Source: Polyangiaceae bacterium (GTDB lineage Bacteria > Myxococcota_A > Polyangia > Polyangiales > Polyangiaceae). From it: a stretch of 59,658 nt of DNA. Numbering within the stretch: position 1 is the stretch's first letter; every line of letters starts with the position of its first letter. Shown in pieces: positions 42,511 through 51,192 of the stretch. The translations under genes were made by a program, and so were the position numbers. The stretch lies in assembly GCA_025936115.1 (NCBI GenBank), contig JAICTZ010000045.1, positions 1-59,658 on the forward strand, in the 5' to 3' direction. The notes below the pieces were generated by a model. The model was not told where the DNA came from and did no database searches. It was given only the letters and a program-made list of their open reading frames with translations.

Positions 42511-43234
42511 AGTCCGTGAAGCCGCGGTCCTTGCAGTTCAAGAGATGCTCATAGACCGCGCCGCCACCGACGTACACACCGCTTCTCTCGGGGGCGTAGA
42601 ACAGGCCAGCGCGCCCGCCGACGTAGTTGAAGTCGTTGAAGTCGTTCACGAACGTGTGGCGGTAGAAGGCGCCCACGTAGGGCTTGATCACGGGCACCAT
42701 GTGGAACACGTAGCGGACCCCGGGGCTCAAGCGGTGCAGCACGGGGTCGCCGAAGAGCCACGCTTCGTAGTCGAGGCCGAGCTCGAGGCCGTCCACGAGG
42801 TAGTAGCCGACGCCTGCGCCGAGGATGAGGTACTCGTCGAGCGAGGTCCAACCCGTGCCAATCAGCAGCGACAGCCGGACGCTGCCGCGCGCGAAGGGGC
42901 CAGCCGTGCGGCGTGGCGGCGGCTCATCGGGCGGCGGCGGTGGCGCGGGCTCCTCGTAAGACGGTGGCGGGGGAGGTGGCGGCACCGTCTCGTCCGTCGA
43001 CGGCGCGGGCGGCGGCGGTGCTTCGTCACCGAGCAGCGGTGAGGCGGTGAGCGCCGGTGGCGCGTTGCGGTCGGGCGCGGGTCCAGGCGCGGGCGGCCCC
43101 GACGGCGGCACGTTCGGCGGTGGAGGTGCCGGCGTGGGCTGGGCATTGGCGACTACGCACACCGTACACGTCCAGAGCGCGGAACCGAGCGCGAACAGGC
43201 GGGCAGGACGCAACCCACCAAAGCTCGTTTTCAT
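42461..43234 (-). CDS. Outer-membrane barrel with proline-rich N-terminus
   Basis: A 257-residue exported protein. The signal peptide (LFALGSALWTCTVCVVANAQ) is followed by ~85 residues rich in Pro (PPPPPPPSYEEPAPPPPP), likely spanning the periplasm or binding peptidoglycan, and then a small barrel: RLSLLIGTGWTSLDEYLILG, GVGYYLVDGLELGLDYEAW, VIKPYVGAFYRHTF, and a terminal IGISLGR. Cysteines in LNCKDRGFTDCDD could form a surface disulfide. It starts 137 bp from the divergent DUF4136 gene, and its end overlaps the longest version of the FadL-like gene. Confidence 0.8.
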   Translation of the reverse strand: MKTSFGGLRPARLFALGSALWTCTVCVVANAQPTPAPPPPNVPPSGPPAPGPAPDRNAPPALTASPLLGDEAPPPPAPSTDETVPPPPPPPSYEEPAPPPPPDEPPPRRTAGPFARGSVRLSLLIGTGWTSLDEYLILGAGVGYYLVDGLELGLDYEAWLFGDPVLHRLSPGVRYVFHMVPVIKPYVGAFYRHTFVNDFNDFNYVGGRAGLFYAPERSGVYVGGGAVYEHLLNCKDRGFTDCDDVYPEIFIGISLGR

Positions 43235-43371
43235 GCGACTTCAGTAGGCGCTGCCCGATCGGGAGTCAACGCGCAAAATCCGCGGCCAGCGCACCGATGT
43301 TCGTAGTCGCGACGCGGTCACTGGACGGGGTGGCATTGACGGGTCGTCCAGCCTCTGGCTAAAGGGACGCC

Positions 43372-44010
43372 ATGAACTCGGCACGCGTAGGGCAGGCGAC
43401 TCTGGTGCTTGCGCTCGGCGTAAGCTGCGCGGCGCCGCCGCCCGACTCCGATCGCGACCAGTCCATCGTGATCACCAAGCACGCTCCGGACGTCGACTTC
43501 CCGCAATATCGCAGCTTCTTTTTGCGGCCAGAGATCCGCACGTTCAGCGACGCCGGCGAGCTCGCGCCGATCGATTCGGCCAAGGCCCAGCCGCTGCTCG
43601 ACGCCACGGAGAGAAATCTGACGGCTCGCGGCTTCACGGCGACGACCAAGGAAGAAGCCGATCTCGCCGTCGAGATGCTCTACACGGAGCACATTTCGAG
43701 CACGTACTGGTGCTACTCGTGGTTCGATCCTGGGTACTGGGGTTACCCGGGGGGCTACTACCCGTATTACGGCTGCGACACCGTGATGTGGAAGTCGAAC
43801 ATGCTGTCGACGACCATCAGTGATCTCACGGCAGCGCGCGCCGGCTCATCCGGAGGCGAGGCGGGCGCGGGCGGACAGAGCGGCCAAGGCGACAAGGTGC
43901 CGGGTATTTGGTTTTCCGGTATTTACGGCATCGCGATCACGACTCAGCAGGCGATCGACGGCGTCAACCAGGCGTTCAGCCAGTCGCCCTACATTCAGAC
44001 CGTTCCTTGA
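43372..44010 (+). CDS. DUF4136 lipoprotein (paralogue of 57145-57789)
   Basis: A 212-residue lipoprotein with signal and lipobox LGVSC. The DUF4136 pattern is clear: SIVITKHAPDVDFPQYRSFF, LRPEIRT, LLDATERNLTARGFTATTKE. A Tyr/Trp/Gly-rich stretch follows (STYWCYSWFDPGYWGYPGGY), then the closing IDGVNQAFSQSPY. It shares most of its sequence and the 20-bp start context ggctaaagggacgccatgaa with the second copy at 57145-57789. The following barrel gene is 46 bp downstream, and the same pairing is repeated at 57 kb. Confidence 0.85.
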   Translation: MNSARVGQATLVLALGVSCAAPPPDSDRDQSIVITKHAPDVDFPQYRSFFLRPEIRTFSDAGELAPIDSAKAQPLLDATERNLTARGFTATTKEEADLAVEMLYTEHISSTYWCYSWFDPGYWGYPGGYYPYYGCDTVMWKSNMLSTTISDLTAARAGSSGGEAGAGGQSGQGDKVPGIWFSGIYGIAITTQQAIDGVNQAFSQSPYIQTVP

Positions 44011-44056
44011 CCTCGAGTTTGTCGACCGCTCAACTTAGCGCTCGCAGGAGAACAGC

Positions 44057-44875
44057 ATGACGAAGACGTTGGTGAGCGCTGCTCTGTTCACGTTGCTCGC
44101 GGTGAGCGGCACGGCAGGCGCACAGTCCGTCCCGGTGCCCGCGCCCGCGCCGCTTTACCCCCCAGCGCCCGGGTATCCGCCGCCGCCCGGGTATCCGCCG
44201 CCGCCCGGTTACGCCCCCGCTCCTGGCGCGCCGCCCGCGCCCTCGCCGCTTTACGCGCCGGGGCCGAGCGCTCCAGCCTACGGCGCCCCGATGCAAGCCG
44301 TCCCCTCTCCGCCCGAAGGCACGGCCGCGTACGTCGGGAGTGCCATGGTCGGCGCGACGTGGGACTTTGGCATTCCGCTCGGCAGCGTGCGCGATTTTAC
44401 GAGCCACGTGAGCGGGATCGGCTTCGACGTTTCGCTCCGCTACTGGCTGCACCCGCGCTTTACGATCGGGGCCGAAGTCGAGTGGCAGACGTACCGCGAC
44501 GACAAGCCGCGCACGACGTACCCCATCACGAACGGGGCCGTCACGGCCACCGCCTACAACAGCGCGCAAACCGGCTCGCTGCGCGCGACGGCGGATTTTT
44601 ACCTGCTCGATCGCGGGCCTGTCGTGCCGTTCGTCGGCGCGAGCGTCGGCTACGGCTGGAGCACGTTTCAGACCGCCGCGGCCGACATCCAGCTCTACGA
44701 CAACCAGGACTCAGTCGTGGCGGGCGCCGAGCTCGGCGCGCTCTTCGCCCTCGCGCCGCGCGCTCCGCTGCTCTTGGTTGCCGGTCGTTACAGCGCCGCG
44801 CCTTCCTTCGAGTTCTTGAAATCCGTGCACGACCTGCAGGCGATCACGCTCCAGCTGGGACTCCTGCTCTACTGA
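44057..44875 (+). CDS. Pro-rich outer-membrane barrel (paralogue of 57810-58796)
   Basis: A 272-residue exported protein. The signal peptide SAALFTLLAVSGTAGAQ is followed by a Pro/Tyr/Ala-rich linker of ~70 residues, with a short tandem PGYPPPPGYPPPPGYAP, and an eight-strand-like barrel: MVGATWDFGIPLGSVRDFTS, FTIGAEVEWQTYRDDKPRTT, VGYGWSTFQTAAADIQLYD, ending LGLLLY. GCAGGAGAA lies just upstream of the ATG. It matches the barrel at 57810-58796 almost throughout the barrel part, while that copy has a much longer linker. Confidence 0.82.
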   Translation: MTKTLVSAALFTLLAVSGTAGAQSVPVPAPAPLYPPAPGYPPPPGYPPPPGYAPAPGAPPAPSPLYAPGPSAPAYGAPMQAVPSPPEGTAAYVGSAMVGATWDFGIPLGSVRDFTSHVSGIGFDVSLRYWLHPRFTIGAEVEWQTYRDDKPRTTYPITNGAVTATAYNSAQTGSLRATADFYLLDRGPVVPFVGASVGYGWSTFQTAAADIQLYDNQDSVVAGAELGALFALAPRAPLLLVAGRYSAAPSFEFLKSVHDLQAITLQLGLLLY

Positions 44876-44885
44876 GAGCGCGACG

Positions 44886-45578
44886 GTGCTGCCATTTCGC
44901 GTCAAGTTCATGCACGGCGGCGCGGCCGTGCTTGGATTCGGGCTCTTCGCGGGCAGTGCGCCGGCGGCTGAACCCACGCCGGCTGCGGTTCGGCCGGCCG
45001 CGTCGTCGAGCGCGCCGCAAGTAGCGTCAGCAGCCGGCGCGGAGGCCTCGCTCGCCGGCTTCAGCCTGCTCGCGACGGGCGGCTTTGGCGCGAGTACGAC
45101 CAGCGTGCGGCAACTCGAGCTGGCGCCTTACGGTGGTAATTTCGGTGTCGACGCAGGTTACACGTTTCGCGTCGGGCTCCACTTGAGCGGCTACTTTCAG
45201 TACTCGCTCGGTCGCCGCGAACACCAGAATTATCATCCGCGGATCGGGCGAGACTTCGAGTTTACCGCCGACACTTCGAGCATGAGCGCCGGCATTTCGT
45301 TCGGCTGGGACGTGCCGCTCTACGCCCTCGTGCTGCGCTACGGCTTGGGCTTCGGCATCACGTCGATGAAGTGGGACTTCGGGTCGACTCCGCCCGTCGA
45401 CGTGCGCTTCGGTGGCTATGAGAGTCCGACGGTCGGCTTTCATTTCGCGCCAAGTATGGCGCTGCTCTACGAGCACGGGCTGTTCGAGGGTGGTATCGGT
45501 TTCGTTTACTTCGCCCAGGTGAACGGAGTCATCCCGAGCGGCTTCGTCGGCAACCTGCTCTGCGGGGTGAAGTTGTGA
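44886..45578 (+). CDS. Outer-membrane barrel protein
   Basis: A 230-residue exported protein starting at GTG 44886 or ATG 44910. The signal peptide (GGAAVLGFGLFAGSAPAA) is followed by an Ala/Pro/Ser linker and a barrel with typical alternating strands: NFGVDAGYTFRVGLHLSGYF, SAGISFGWDVPLYALVL, ending LLCGVKL. It follows the previous barrel gene by 10 bp and overlaps the next (GTG at 45575), so three barrels are in one operon. Its ligand or role is unknown. Confidence 0.78.
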   Translation: MLPFRVKFMHGGAAVLGFGLFAGSAPAAEPTPAAVRPAASSSAPQVASAAGAEASLAGFSLLATGGFGASTTSVRQLELAPYGGNFGVDAGYTFRVGLHLSGYFQYSLGRREHQNYHPRIGRDFEFTADTSSMSAGISFGWDVPLYALVLRYGLGFGITSMKWDFGSTPPVDVRFGGYESPTVGFHFAPSMALLYEHGLFEGGIGFVYFAQVNGVIPSGFVGNLLCGVKL

Positions 45579-46498
45579 AGCGACGTGCGCTCGCCGTCGC
45601 ATCGTCGTTCGCTCTCTGCGCGGGACGCGCCGCCGCGGCCGACCCAGCGACGCTGCCGCCGGCTTCGGCCGCGGCGCCGGCCGTCACTGCGACGGTTCAG
45701 GCTGCGGCACCGCCCGCGCCGGCGCCGCCGAAGCCGCCCGCCGCCTACGGTGATTTGCAAAGTCCCGAGCTCTCGAGCACGCGTTACTCAGCGTACAGCT
45801 TGCCGCGTCGCACGTGGGCATTCGACATCGGCGCGCTCGGCATCGGCGGCGGCGACGTCTTCGCGAACCTCGGCGCGGCCTACGGCTTCGGCGGCGGCTT
45901 CCAAGTCGAGATGAACCTCGCCCACTTCGGCGTGGGACTCACGAACGTCGACTTCGGCTACCATTTCCTCGGCACGCGCTACTTCGATCTCGGCGCCCGG
46001 CTCGGCATCGGTTACGGCCGCGGCGAATGGTTCTGGCTCGCGCAAGGCGCCGCGAAGAACCTGGTCTCGAAAATCGACCTCGTCAACGTGCCGATCGAGC
46101 TCGTGGCAAGCTCGCTCGTCACGCGCTGGCTCGAGCTCGATCTCGCCGTCCACTACGACTTCGTCAAAGCCTTCGGGTCGTTCGACGACGACAGCTCGCT
46201 CTTCGTCAAGGCGGAGCTCGCCGTGAACCAGGTCTTTCTGCGTCCGGGGGCGCGGGTGTTCGTCTCCGATCGCACGGCGCTCGAGTTGTTCGCGAAGTTG
46301 CCGCTCTACAGCGCCGTGCCGCTCGAGCGGAAGACCGTCACGGTTCCGTTCGACAAGACGTGGAGCATCGAAGCAGGCGTGCGTTCACGGCTCGCCGGGC
46401 GGGTTTTCGGCAACCTGCGCCTGCACTACGGCTCGATCGCGGACGTCCTCTACGGCGCGCGCCTGTACCCGTCGTTCGACGTGGAATTTCGCTTCTGA
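45575..46498 (+). CDS. Outer-membrane barrel protein
   Basis: A 307-residue exported protein from GTG 45575, overlapping the previous stop as GTGA. The signal is ALAVASSFALCAGRAAAA. An Ala/Pro linker (residues ~25-60) precedes a barrel rich in Gly, Phe and Tyr: WAFDIGALGIGGGDVFANLG, GYHFLGTRYFDLGARLGIGY, and a terminal FDVEFRF with the usual C-terminal aromatic. It is the last gene of the envelope operon starting at 43372; an 18-bp tandem repeat follows the stop. Confidence 0.78.
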   Translation: MKRRALAVASSFALCAGRAAAADPATLPPASAAAPAVTATVQAAAPPAPAPPKPPAAYGDLQSPELSSTRYSAYSLPRRTWAFDIGALGIGGGDVFANLGAAYGFGGGFQVEMNLAHFGVGLTNVDFGYHFLGTRYFDLGARLGIGYGRGEWFWLAQGAAKNLVSKIDLVNVPIELVASSLVTRWLELDLAVHYDFVKAFGSFDDDSSLFVKAELAVNQVFLRPGARVFVSDRTALELFAKLPLYSAVPLERKTVTVPFDKTWSIEAGVRSRLAGRVFGNLRLHYGSIADVLYGARLYPSFDVEFRF

Positions 46499-46507
46499 GC
46501 GCGCCCA

Positions 46508-46561
46508 CGCACGCCGCGGACGCGCCGCACGCAGCGGACGCGCCGCACGCCGCGGACGCGC
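46508..46561. repeat. Three 18-bp tandem repeats in convergent gap
   Basis: The unit cgcacgccgcggacgcgc occurs three times with one substitution (a for c in the second copy), filling most of the 75-bp gap between the barrel gene and the phosphoketolase gene. Its GC-rich, partly palindromic form could act as a transcription stop for both strands. Confidence 0.75.
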
Positions 46562-46573
46562 GTCAACCTGCGC

Positions 46574-49072
46574 TCACGCGTTGTCGCCCTCGGTGGAGCT
46601 CCGCCGCGCGCTCGCGCCCCTGTCGCCCCAACGCCAGTTGAGCACCTTCGGGTGATCTTCGCCGCGTTCCTCGATGTACTGCCGGTGCTCGAGCAGTGCG
46701 TCGCGGATCGCTTGGTTCGTGTACGCGGCGCTCGCTCCGAGTTGCGGCAAGCGGTCGATCACGTCTCTCACCAAGTGGAAGCGATCCATCTCGTTCAACA
46801 CGACCATGTCGAAGGGCGTCGTCGTGGTGCCCTCCTCCTTGTAGCCGCGCACGTGAAAGTTCTTGTGATTGGCGCGGCGGTAGGTGAGCCGGTGAATGAG
46901 CCACGGATAGCCGTGAAACGCGAAGACGACCGGCTTGTCTTTGGTGAAGAACGTGTCGAAATCATGGTCGCTCAAGCCGTGCGGGTGCTCGCTCGGCGGC
47001 TGGAGCTTCATGAGATTCACGATGTTGATGACGCGCACCTTCAGGTTCGGCAGGTGGGTGCGCAAGAGATCGACGGCCGCGAGCGTCTCGAGCGTGGGCA
47101 CGTCGCCGCAGCAGGCCATCACGACGTCCGGCTCGCCGCCCTTGTCGTTGCTCGCCCACTCCCAAATACCGATGCCCGCGGTGCAGTGCTTCACCGCCTC
47201 GTCCATCGTGAGCCAGACGGGTGCGGGCTGCTTGCCGGCCACGACCACGTTCACGTAGTTCCGGCTGCGCAGGCAGTGGTCGGTCACGGACAGTAGGCAA
47301 TTGGCGTCGGGCGGCAGGTAGACGCGCACGATGTCGGCCTTCTTGTTGACGACGTGATCGATGAAGCCCGGATCTTGATGCGAAAAGCCGTTGTGATCTT
47401 GGCGCCACACGTGCGAGCTCAAGAGGTAGTTGAGCGAGGCGATCGGGCGGCGCCAGGGGATGTGGCGCGACACTTTCAACCACTTGGCGTGCTGGTTGAA
47501 CATCGAATCGATGATGTGAATGAAGGCCTCGTAGCAAGAGAAGAAACCGTGCCGTCCCGTGAGTAGGTAGCCCTCGAGCCAGCCCTGGCACTGGTGCTCG
47601 CTCAGCATTTCCATCACGCGGCCGTCGCACGCGAGATGATCGTCGTAGTCGAAGCGTTCGGCCACCCACGCGCGGTTCGTGACGGTCAGCACGTCTTGCC
47701 AGCGGTTCGAATTGTTCTCGTCCGGGCTGAACAGCCGAAAATTCTTCCGCGCCAGGTTTTGCTTCATCACGTCGCGCAAGAACGTGCCCATCACGCGCGT
47801 GGCTTCGGCGTCGACGGCGCCCGGGCGCTTCAGCGCGACGGCGTAACTCCGAAAATCGGGCATCGACAGATCGCGCAACAGGAGTCCGCCGTTCGCGTGG
47901 GGGCTCGCGCTCATGCGCTTTTCGCCCTCGGGCGCGAGCGCGGCGAGCTCCGGCCGCAAGCGACCCGCGTCGTCGAAGAGCTCCTCGGGACGGTAGCTCT
48001 TCATCCATTGTTCGAGAATCTTCACGTGCGCCGGGTTTTCGTGCAGCTCGGCGAGCGGCACTTGGTGCGAGCGCCAATAGTCTTCCGCGCGCTTCCCGTC
48101 GATCTCCGGCGGACACGTCCAGCCCTTGGGTGAGCGGAGCACGATCATCGGCCAGCGTGGACGTTCGACGTTCTTGCTCTTCCTCGCCGTCTCTTGGATG
48201 CGTCGGATCTCGTCGAGCGCTTGGTCCATCGCCGCGGCCATCGCCTGATGCATCGGTCCGGGCTCGCTGCCTTCGACGAAGATCGGCGCGTAGCCGTAGC
48301 CGCGGAAGAGCTGCTCGAGCTCCTCGTGCGGGATGCGCGCGAGTACGGTGGGATTGGCGATTTTGTAACCGTTCAGATGCAAAATCGGCAGCACGGCGCC
48401 GTCTTTGGCGGGGTTCAAGAACTTGTTCGAGTGCCAGCTCGTCGCGAGCGGTCCCGTTTCGGCTTCGCCGTCGCCGACGACGGCGGCCACGACGAGCTCG
48501 GGGTTGTCGAAGGCCGCGCCGAAAGCGTGGCTCAGGGCGTAGCCGAGCTCGCCGCCTTCGTGAATCGAGCCGGGCGTCTCCGGCGCGACGTGGCTCGGAA
48601 TGCCGCCGGGAAACGAGAACTGCTTGAAGAGGTGCTTCATGCCCGCTTCATCTTGCGAAATGTTGGGATACACCTCGCTGTAGGTGCCCTCGAGCCAGGT
48701 GTTCGCGACGATGCCGGGCCCGCCATGCCCAGGGCCGATGATGTACATCATGTCGAGCGCACGCTCCTTGATGGCGCGGTTCAGATGCACGTAGATGAAA
48801 TTGAGCCCCGGCGTCGTTCCCCAGTGACCGAGCAGCCGCGGCTTGATGTGCTCTTTCTTGAGCGCCGTCTTCAAAAGCGGGTTGTCGTAGAGATAGATTT
48901 GCCCGACGGACAGATAATTGGCGGCGCGCCACCAGGCGTCGATCTTCTTCAGCAGTGACACGTCGAGCGGGCCCTTTGCCGCTCCGAGCTCATACGGCTC
49001 GATGGAGCGCGACCCGGATGGTTTGTTGGAAACCGAGCCAGAGCCCTTGCGCTTCGAAATCATCTTGTTCAT
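46574..49072 (-). CDS. xfp: Xylulose-5-P/fructose-6-P phosphoketolase
   Basis: A 832-residue TPP enzyme that cleaves xylulose-5-P or fructose-6-P with phosphate to acetyl-P. Family marks include GHWGTTPGLNFIYVHLN, IIGPGHGGPGIVANTWLEG, HEGGELGYALSHAFGAA, the TPP/Mg motif VGDGEAETGPLA and SHVWRQDHNGFSHQDPG. Length is near the usual ~800 residues; the extra N-terminal ~25 residues are Lys/Ser-rich. ATG 49072 is preceded by AGGG; the frame is open to 49174. The gene is divergent from terC, with ackA-pta beyond, forming an acetyl-phosphate module. Confidence 0.93.
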   Translation of the reverse strand: MNKMISKRKGSGSVSNKPSGSRSIEPYELGAAKGPLDVSLLKKIDAWWRAANYLSVGQIYLYDNPLLKTALKKEHIKPRLLGHWGTTPGLNFIYVHLNRAIKERALDMMYIIGPGHGGPGIVANTWLEGTYSEVYPNISQDEAGMKHLFKQFSFPGGIPSHVAPETPGSIHEGGELGYALSHAFGAAFDNPELVVAAVVGDGEAETGPLATSWHSNKFLNPAKDGAVLPILHLNGYKIANPTVLARIPHEELEQLFRGYGYAPIFVEGSEPGPMHQAMAAAMDQALDEIRRIQETARKSKNVERPRWPMIVLRSPKGWTCPPEIDGKRAEDYWRSHQVPLAELHENPAHVKILEQWMKSYRPEELFDDAGRLRPELAALAPEGEKRMSASPHANGGLLLRDLSMPDFRSYAVALKRPGAVDAEATRVMGTFLRDVMKQNLARKNFRLFSPDENNSNRWQDVLTVTNRAWVAERFDYDDHLACDGRVMEMLSEHQCQGWLEGYLLTGRHGFFSCYEAFIHIIDSMFNQHAKWLKVSRHIPWRRPIASLNYLLSSHVWRQDHNGFSHQDPGFIDHVVNKKADIVRVYLPPDANCLLSVTDHCLRSRNYVNVVVAGKQPAPVWLTMDEAVKHCTAGIGIWEWASNDKGGEPDVVMACCGDVPTLETLAAVDLLRTHLPNLKVRVINIVNLMKLQPPSEHPHGLSDHDFDTFFTKDKPVVFAFHGYPWLIHRLTYRRANHKNFHVRGYKEEGTTTTPFDMVVLNEMDRFHLVRDVIDRLPQLGASAAYTNQAIRDALLEHRQYIEERGEDHPKVLNWRWGDRGASARRSSTEGDNA

Positions 49073-49206
49073 CTGCCCTGTCCTCATTGCCTTCGTACAC
49101 CCACTCGCACGCGATGCCAGCCGGCTTCTATCGAACCCCGGGCCGGCCAGGCTAATACTCTCCGTATGAAACAAATAGCCCCAACAACTGGTTGACGATC
49201 TCGGCG

Positions 49207-49941
49207 ATGGACCTCGAGCTTTTGTCGGATCCCGATACGTACGTGAGCTTGCTCACGCTCACGGCGATGGAGGTCGTCCTCGGCATCGACAACATCGTCT
49301 TCATTTCGATCTTGACCGGCAAACTGCCGGAGGCCGAGCAGCCGAAGGCGCGCCGGCTCGGCCTCTCGCTCGCGCTGATCTTTCGCCTCGGCCTGCTCGC
49401 CGCGCTCTCGTGGATCATGCGTCTCACGACGCCGCTCTTCACGGCGTTCGGCTTTGGCTTCTCGGGTCGTCAGCTGATCCTGCTCGCGGGCGGCTTGTTC
49501 CTCGTCGCGAAATCGACACACGAAATCTACGCAAAAATCGAGCTCGAACCGAGCGAGGCGGCGCTCGGGCGTGGCGGCCGCGCTTCGTTCGGACTCATCC
49601 TGCTGCAGATCGTCGCACTCGACATGGTCTTCTCCCTCGATTCGGTGATCACGGCGGTCGGCATGGCTCAGGCGCTCGGCGTGATGATGGCCGCCGTCGT
49701 GATTGCCGTGCTGCTGATGCTGGCGTTCGCGGGCACGATCAGCGATTTCGTCCATCGCTACCCGAGCATGAAGGTTCTGGCGCTGAGCTTCTTGTTGCTC
49801 ATCGGCGTCATGCTCGTGGCCGAAGGTTTGGGTCAGCACGTCAGCAAGGCGTACATCTACTTTGCGATGGGGTTTTCGCTGGTGGTCGAGCTGCTCAACA
49901 TTCGCTTGCGCAAACGGAGCCGGCGGGCGGCCTCGAGTTGA
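49207..49941 (+). CDS. TerC/YoaE-type integral membrane protein
   Basis: A 244-residue membrane protein with about seven hydrophobic segments. The TerC family's conserved acidic motifs are present: EVVLGIDNIVFIS in the first helix and VALDMVFSLDSVITAVG later. TerC-like proteins act in Mn/Ca or tellurite-related metal transport and envelope homeostasis. ATG 49207 is chosen over TTG 49192. It sits between divergent phosphoketolase and acetate kinase genes, 57 bp before the latter. No yybP-ykoY-like Mn riboswitch is visible in the 134 bp upstream. Confidence 0.88.
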   Translation: MDLELLSDPDTYVSLLTLTAMEVVLGIDNIVFISILTGKLPEAEQPKARRLGLSLALIFRLGLLAALSWIMRLTTPLFTAFGFGFSGRQLILLAGGLFLVAKSTHEIYAKIELEPSEAALGRGGRASFGLILLQIVALDMVFSLDSVITAVGMAQALGVMMAAVVIAVLLMLAFAGTISDFVHRYPSMKVLALSFLLLIGVMLVAEGLGQHVSKAYIYFAMGFSLVVELLNIRLRKRSRRAASS

Positions 49942-49998
49942 GCGAGTTTGCGGCGAGAAAATCCGGGTTCGTGCTATGCGTGCCGAGTAGGCGTGCGC

Positions 49999-51192
49999 AT
50001 GACGGAAGCGAACGTTTTGGTCGTCAATTGCGGGAGCTCGTCCCTGCGCTTTGCGTTGCTCGAGCCCGAGAGCGGCAACGTTCTGCGCCGAGGCATGGCC
50101 GAGCGCCTGCACACGGACGCCGGGTTTTTTCGCGTCGACGCCGGACCCGAAGAAGCGTTGCCCTCCGGCGCCGGTCACGGTGACGTGCTCGACCAGGTGC
50201 TCCGGCGCTTGGATGCCGGGCGGCTGCTCGGGGTCGGGCATCGCGTCGTGCACGGGGGGGAAGCCTTTTCGGACAGCGTGGTGCTCGACGCCGCCGCCAT
50301 TGCCGCGATCGAAGCGTGCTCGGAGCTCGCGCCGCTGCACAATCCCGCGAATTTACGCGGCATTTTCGCCGCGCGCGAGCGTTTCCCGAACGTGCCGCAC
50401 GTCGCCGTCTTCGACACCGCGTTCCATCAGACGCTGCCGCGCAAGGCGCATCTTTATGCCATTCCTTACGAGCTTTACGAGCGACACCGCATTCGTCGCT
50501 ACGGCTTTCACGGCACGAGTCATGGCTACGTCGCGGGCGTGGCCGCGAGCCGCCTCGGCAAGCCGCTCGCCGAGCTCGAGCTCGTGACGGCGCACCTCGG
50601 CAACGGCTGCAGCGCGGCGGCCGTGAGCGGTGGCCGCAGCGTCGATACGACCATGGGGCTCACGCCGCTCGAAGGGCTCGTCATGGGCACGCGCTCGGGC
50701 GACGTCGACCCGAACCTGCACGAATTTCTGGTGGAGCACGCCGGCTTGTCGCTGCCGGACGTGATGGAGCTCTTGAATCGCAAGAGCGGCCTGCTCGGCC
50801 TGTCGGGCTCGAGCAACGACATGCGCACGCTGCTGGCGGCGCGCGACCAGGGCAACGAGCGTGCGGCGCTCGCGATCGAAGTGTTTTGCTATCGGCTCGC
50901 CAAGGCCGTGCTGGCGCTCTGCGCCGCGCTCCCGCGCGTCGATGCGCTGGTGTTCACGGGCGGCATCGGTGAGCACGCCGCGAGCGTGCGTGCCGACACC
51001 TTGGCCGCTCTGCGACTGCTGGGCGCGCTGGTCGACCCCGAGCTCAACGCGACGCACGGGCGGGCGAGCAACGGTCGCATCACGCGCGACGACTCGCGGC
51101 TCGTCGCGCTGGTCGTTCCCACGAACGAGGAGCTCGTCATCGCGCGCGAGACCGCACGTCTCGTAGAGCCCCAGCAGGCGGCAGCGCGATGA
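49999..51192 (+). CDS. ackA: Acetate kinase
   Basis: A 397-residue acetate kinase interconverting acetyl-P + ADP and acetate + ATP. The motifs appear in order: VVNCGSSSLRFAL near the start, HRVVHGGEAFSDS, HNPANLRGI, YGFHGTSHGYV, THLGNGCS-like AHLGNGCSAAAVSGG, and the nucleotide-binding FTGGIGEHAASVR. ATG 49999 places the first strand correctly. The stop overlaps the pta start as ATGA, so the two enzymes are cotranslated. Confidence 0.94.
   Translation: MTEANVLVVNCGSSSLRFALLEPESGNVLRRGMAERLHTDAGFFRVDAGPEEALPSGAGHGDVLDQVLRRLDAGRLLGVGHRVVHGGEAFSDSVVLDAAAIAAIEACSELAPLHNPANLRGIFAARERFPNVPHVAVFDTAFHQTLPRKAHLYAIPYELYERHRIRRYGFHGTSHGYVAGVAASRLGKPLAELELVTAHLGNGCSAAAVSGGRSVDTTMGLTPLEGLVMGTRSGDVDPNLHEFLVEHAGLSLPDVMELLNRKSGLLGLSGSSNDMRTLLAARDQGNERAALAIEVFCYRLAKAVLALCAALPRVDALVFTGGIGEHAASVRADTLAALRLLGALVDPELNATHGRASNGRITRDDSRLVALVVPTNEELVIARETARLVEPQQAAAR

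Noticed and set aside
42293..43042. Plus-strand gene overlapping the Pro-rich barrel
   Set aside because: It ends in Arg/Trp/Gly low complexity and lies opposite a protein with signal peptide and barrel pattern.
49073..49206. Mn-sensing yybP-ykoY riboswitch upstream of the TerC gene
   Set aside because: The gap is short and shared with the divergent phosphoketolase promoter; I could not find the characteristic stems or conserved loops.
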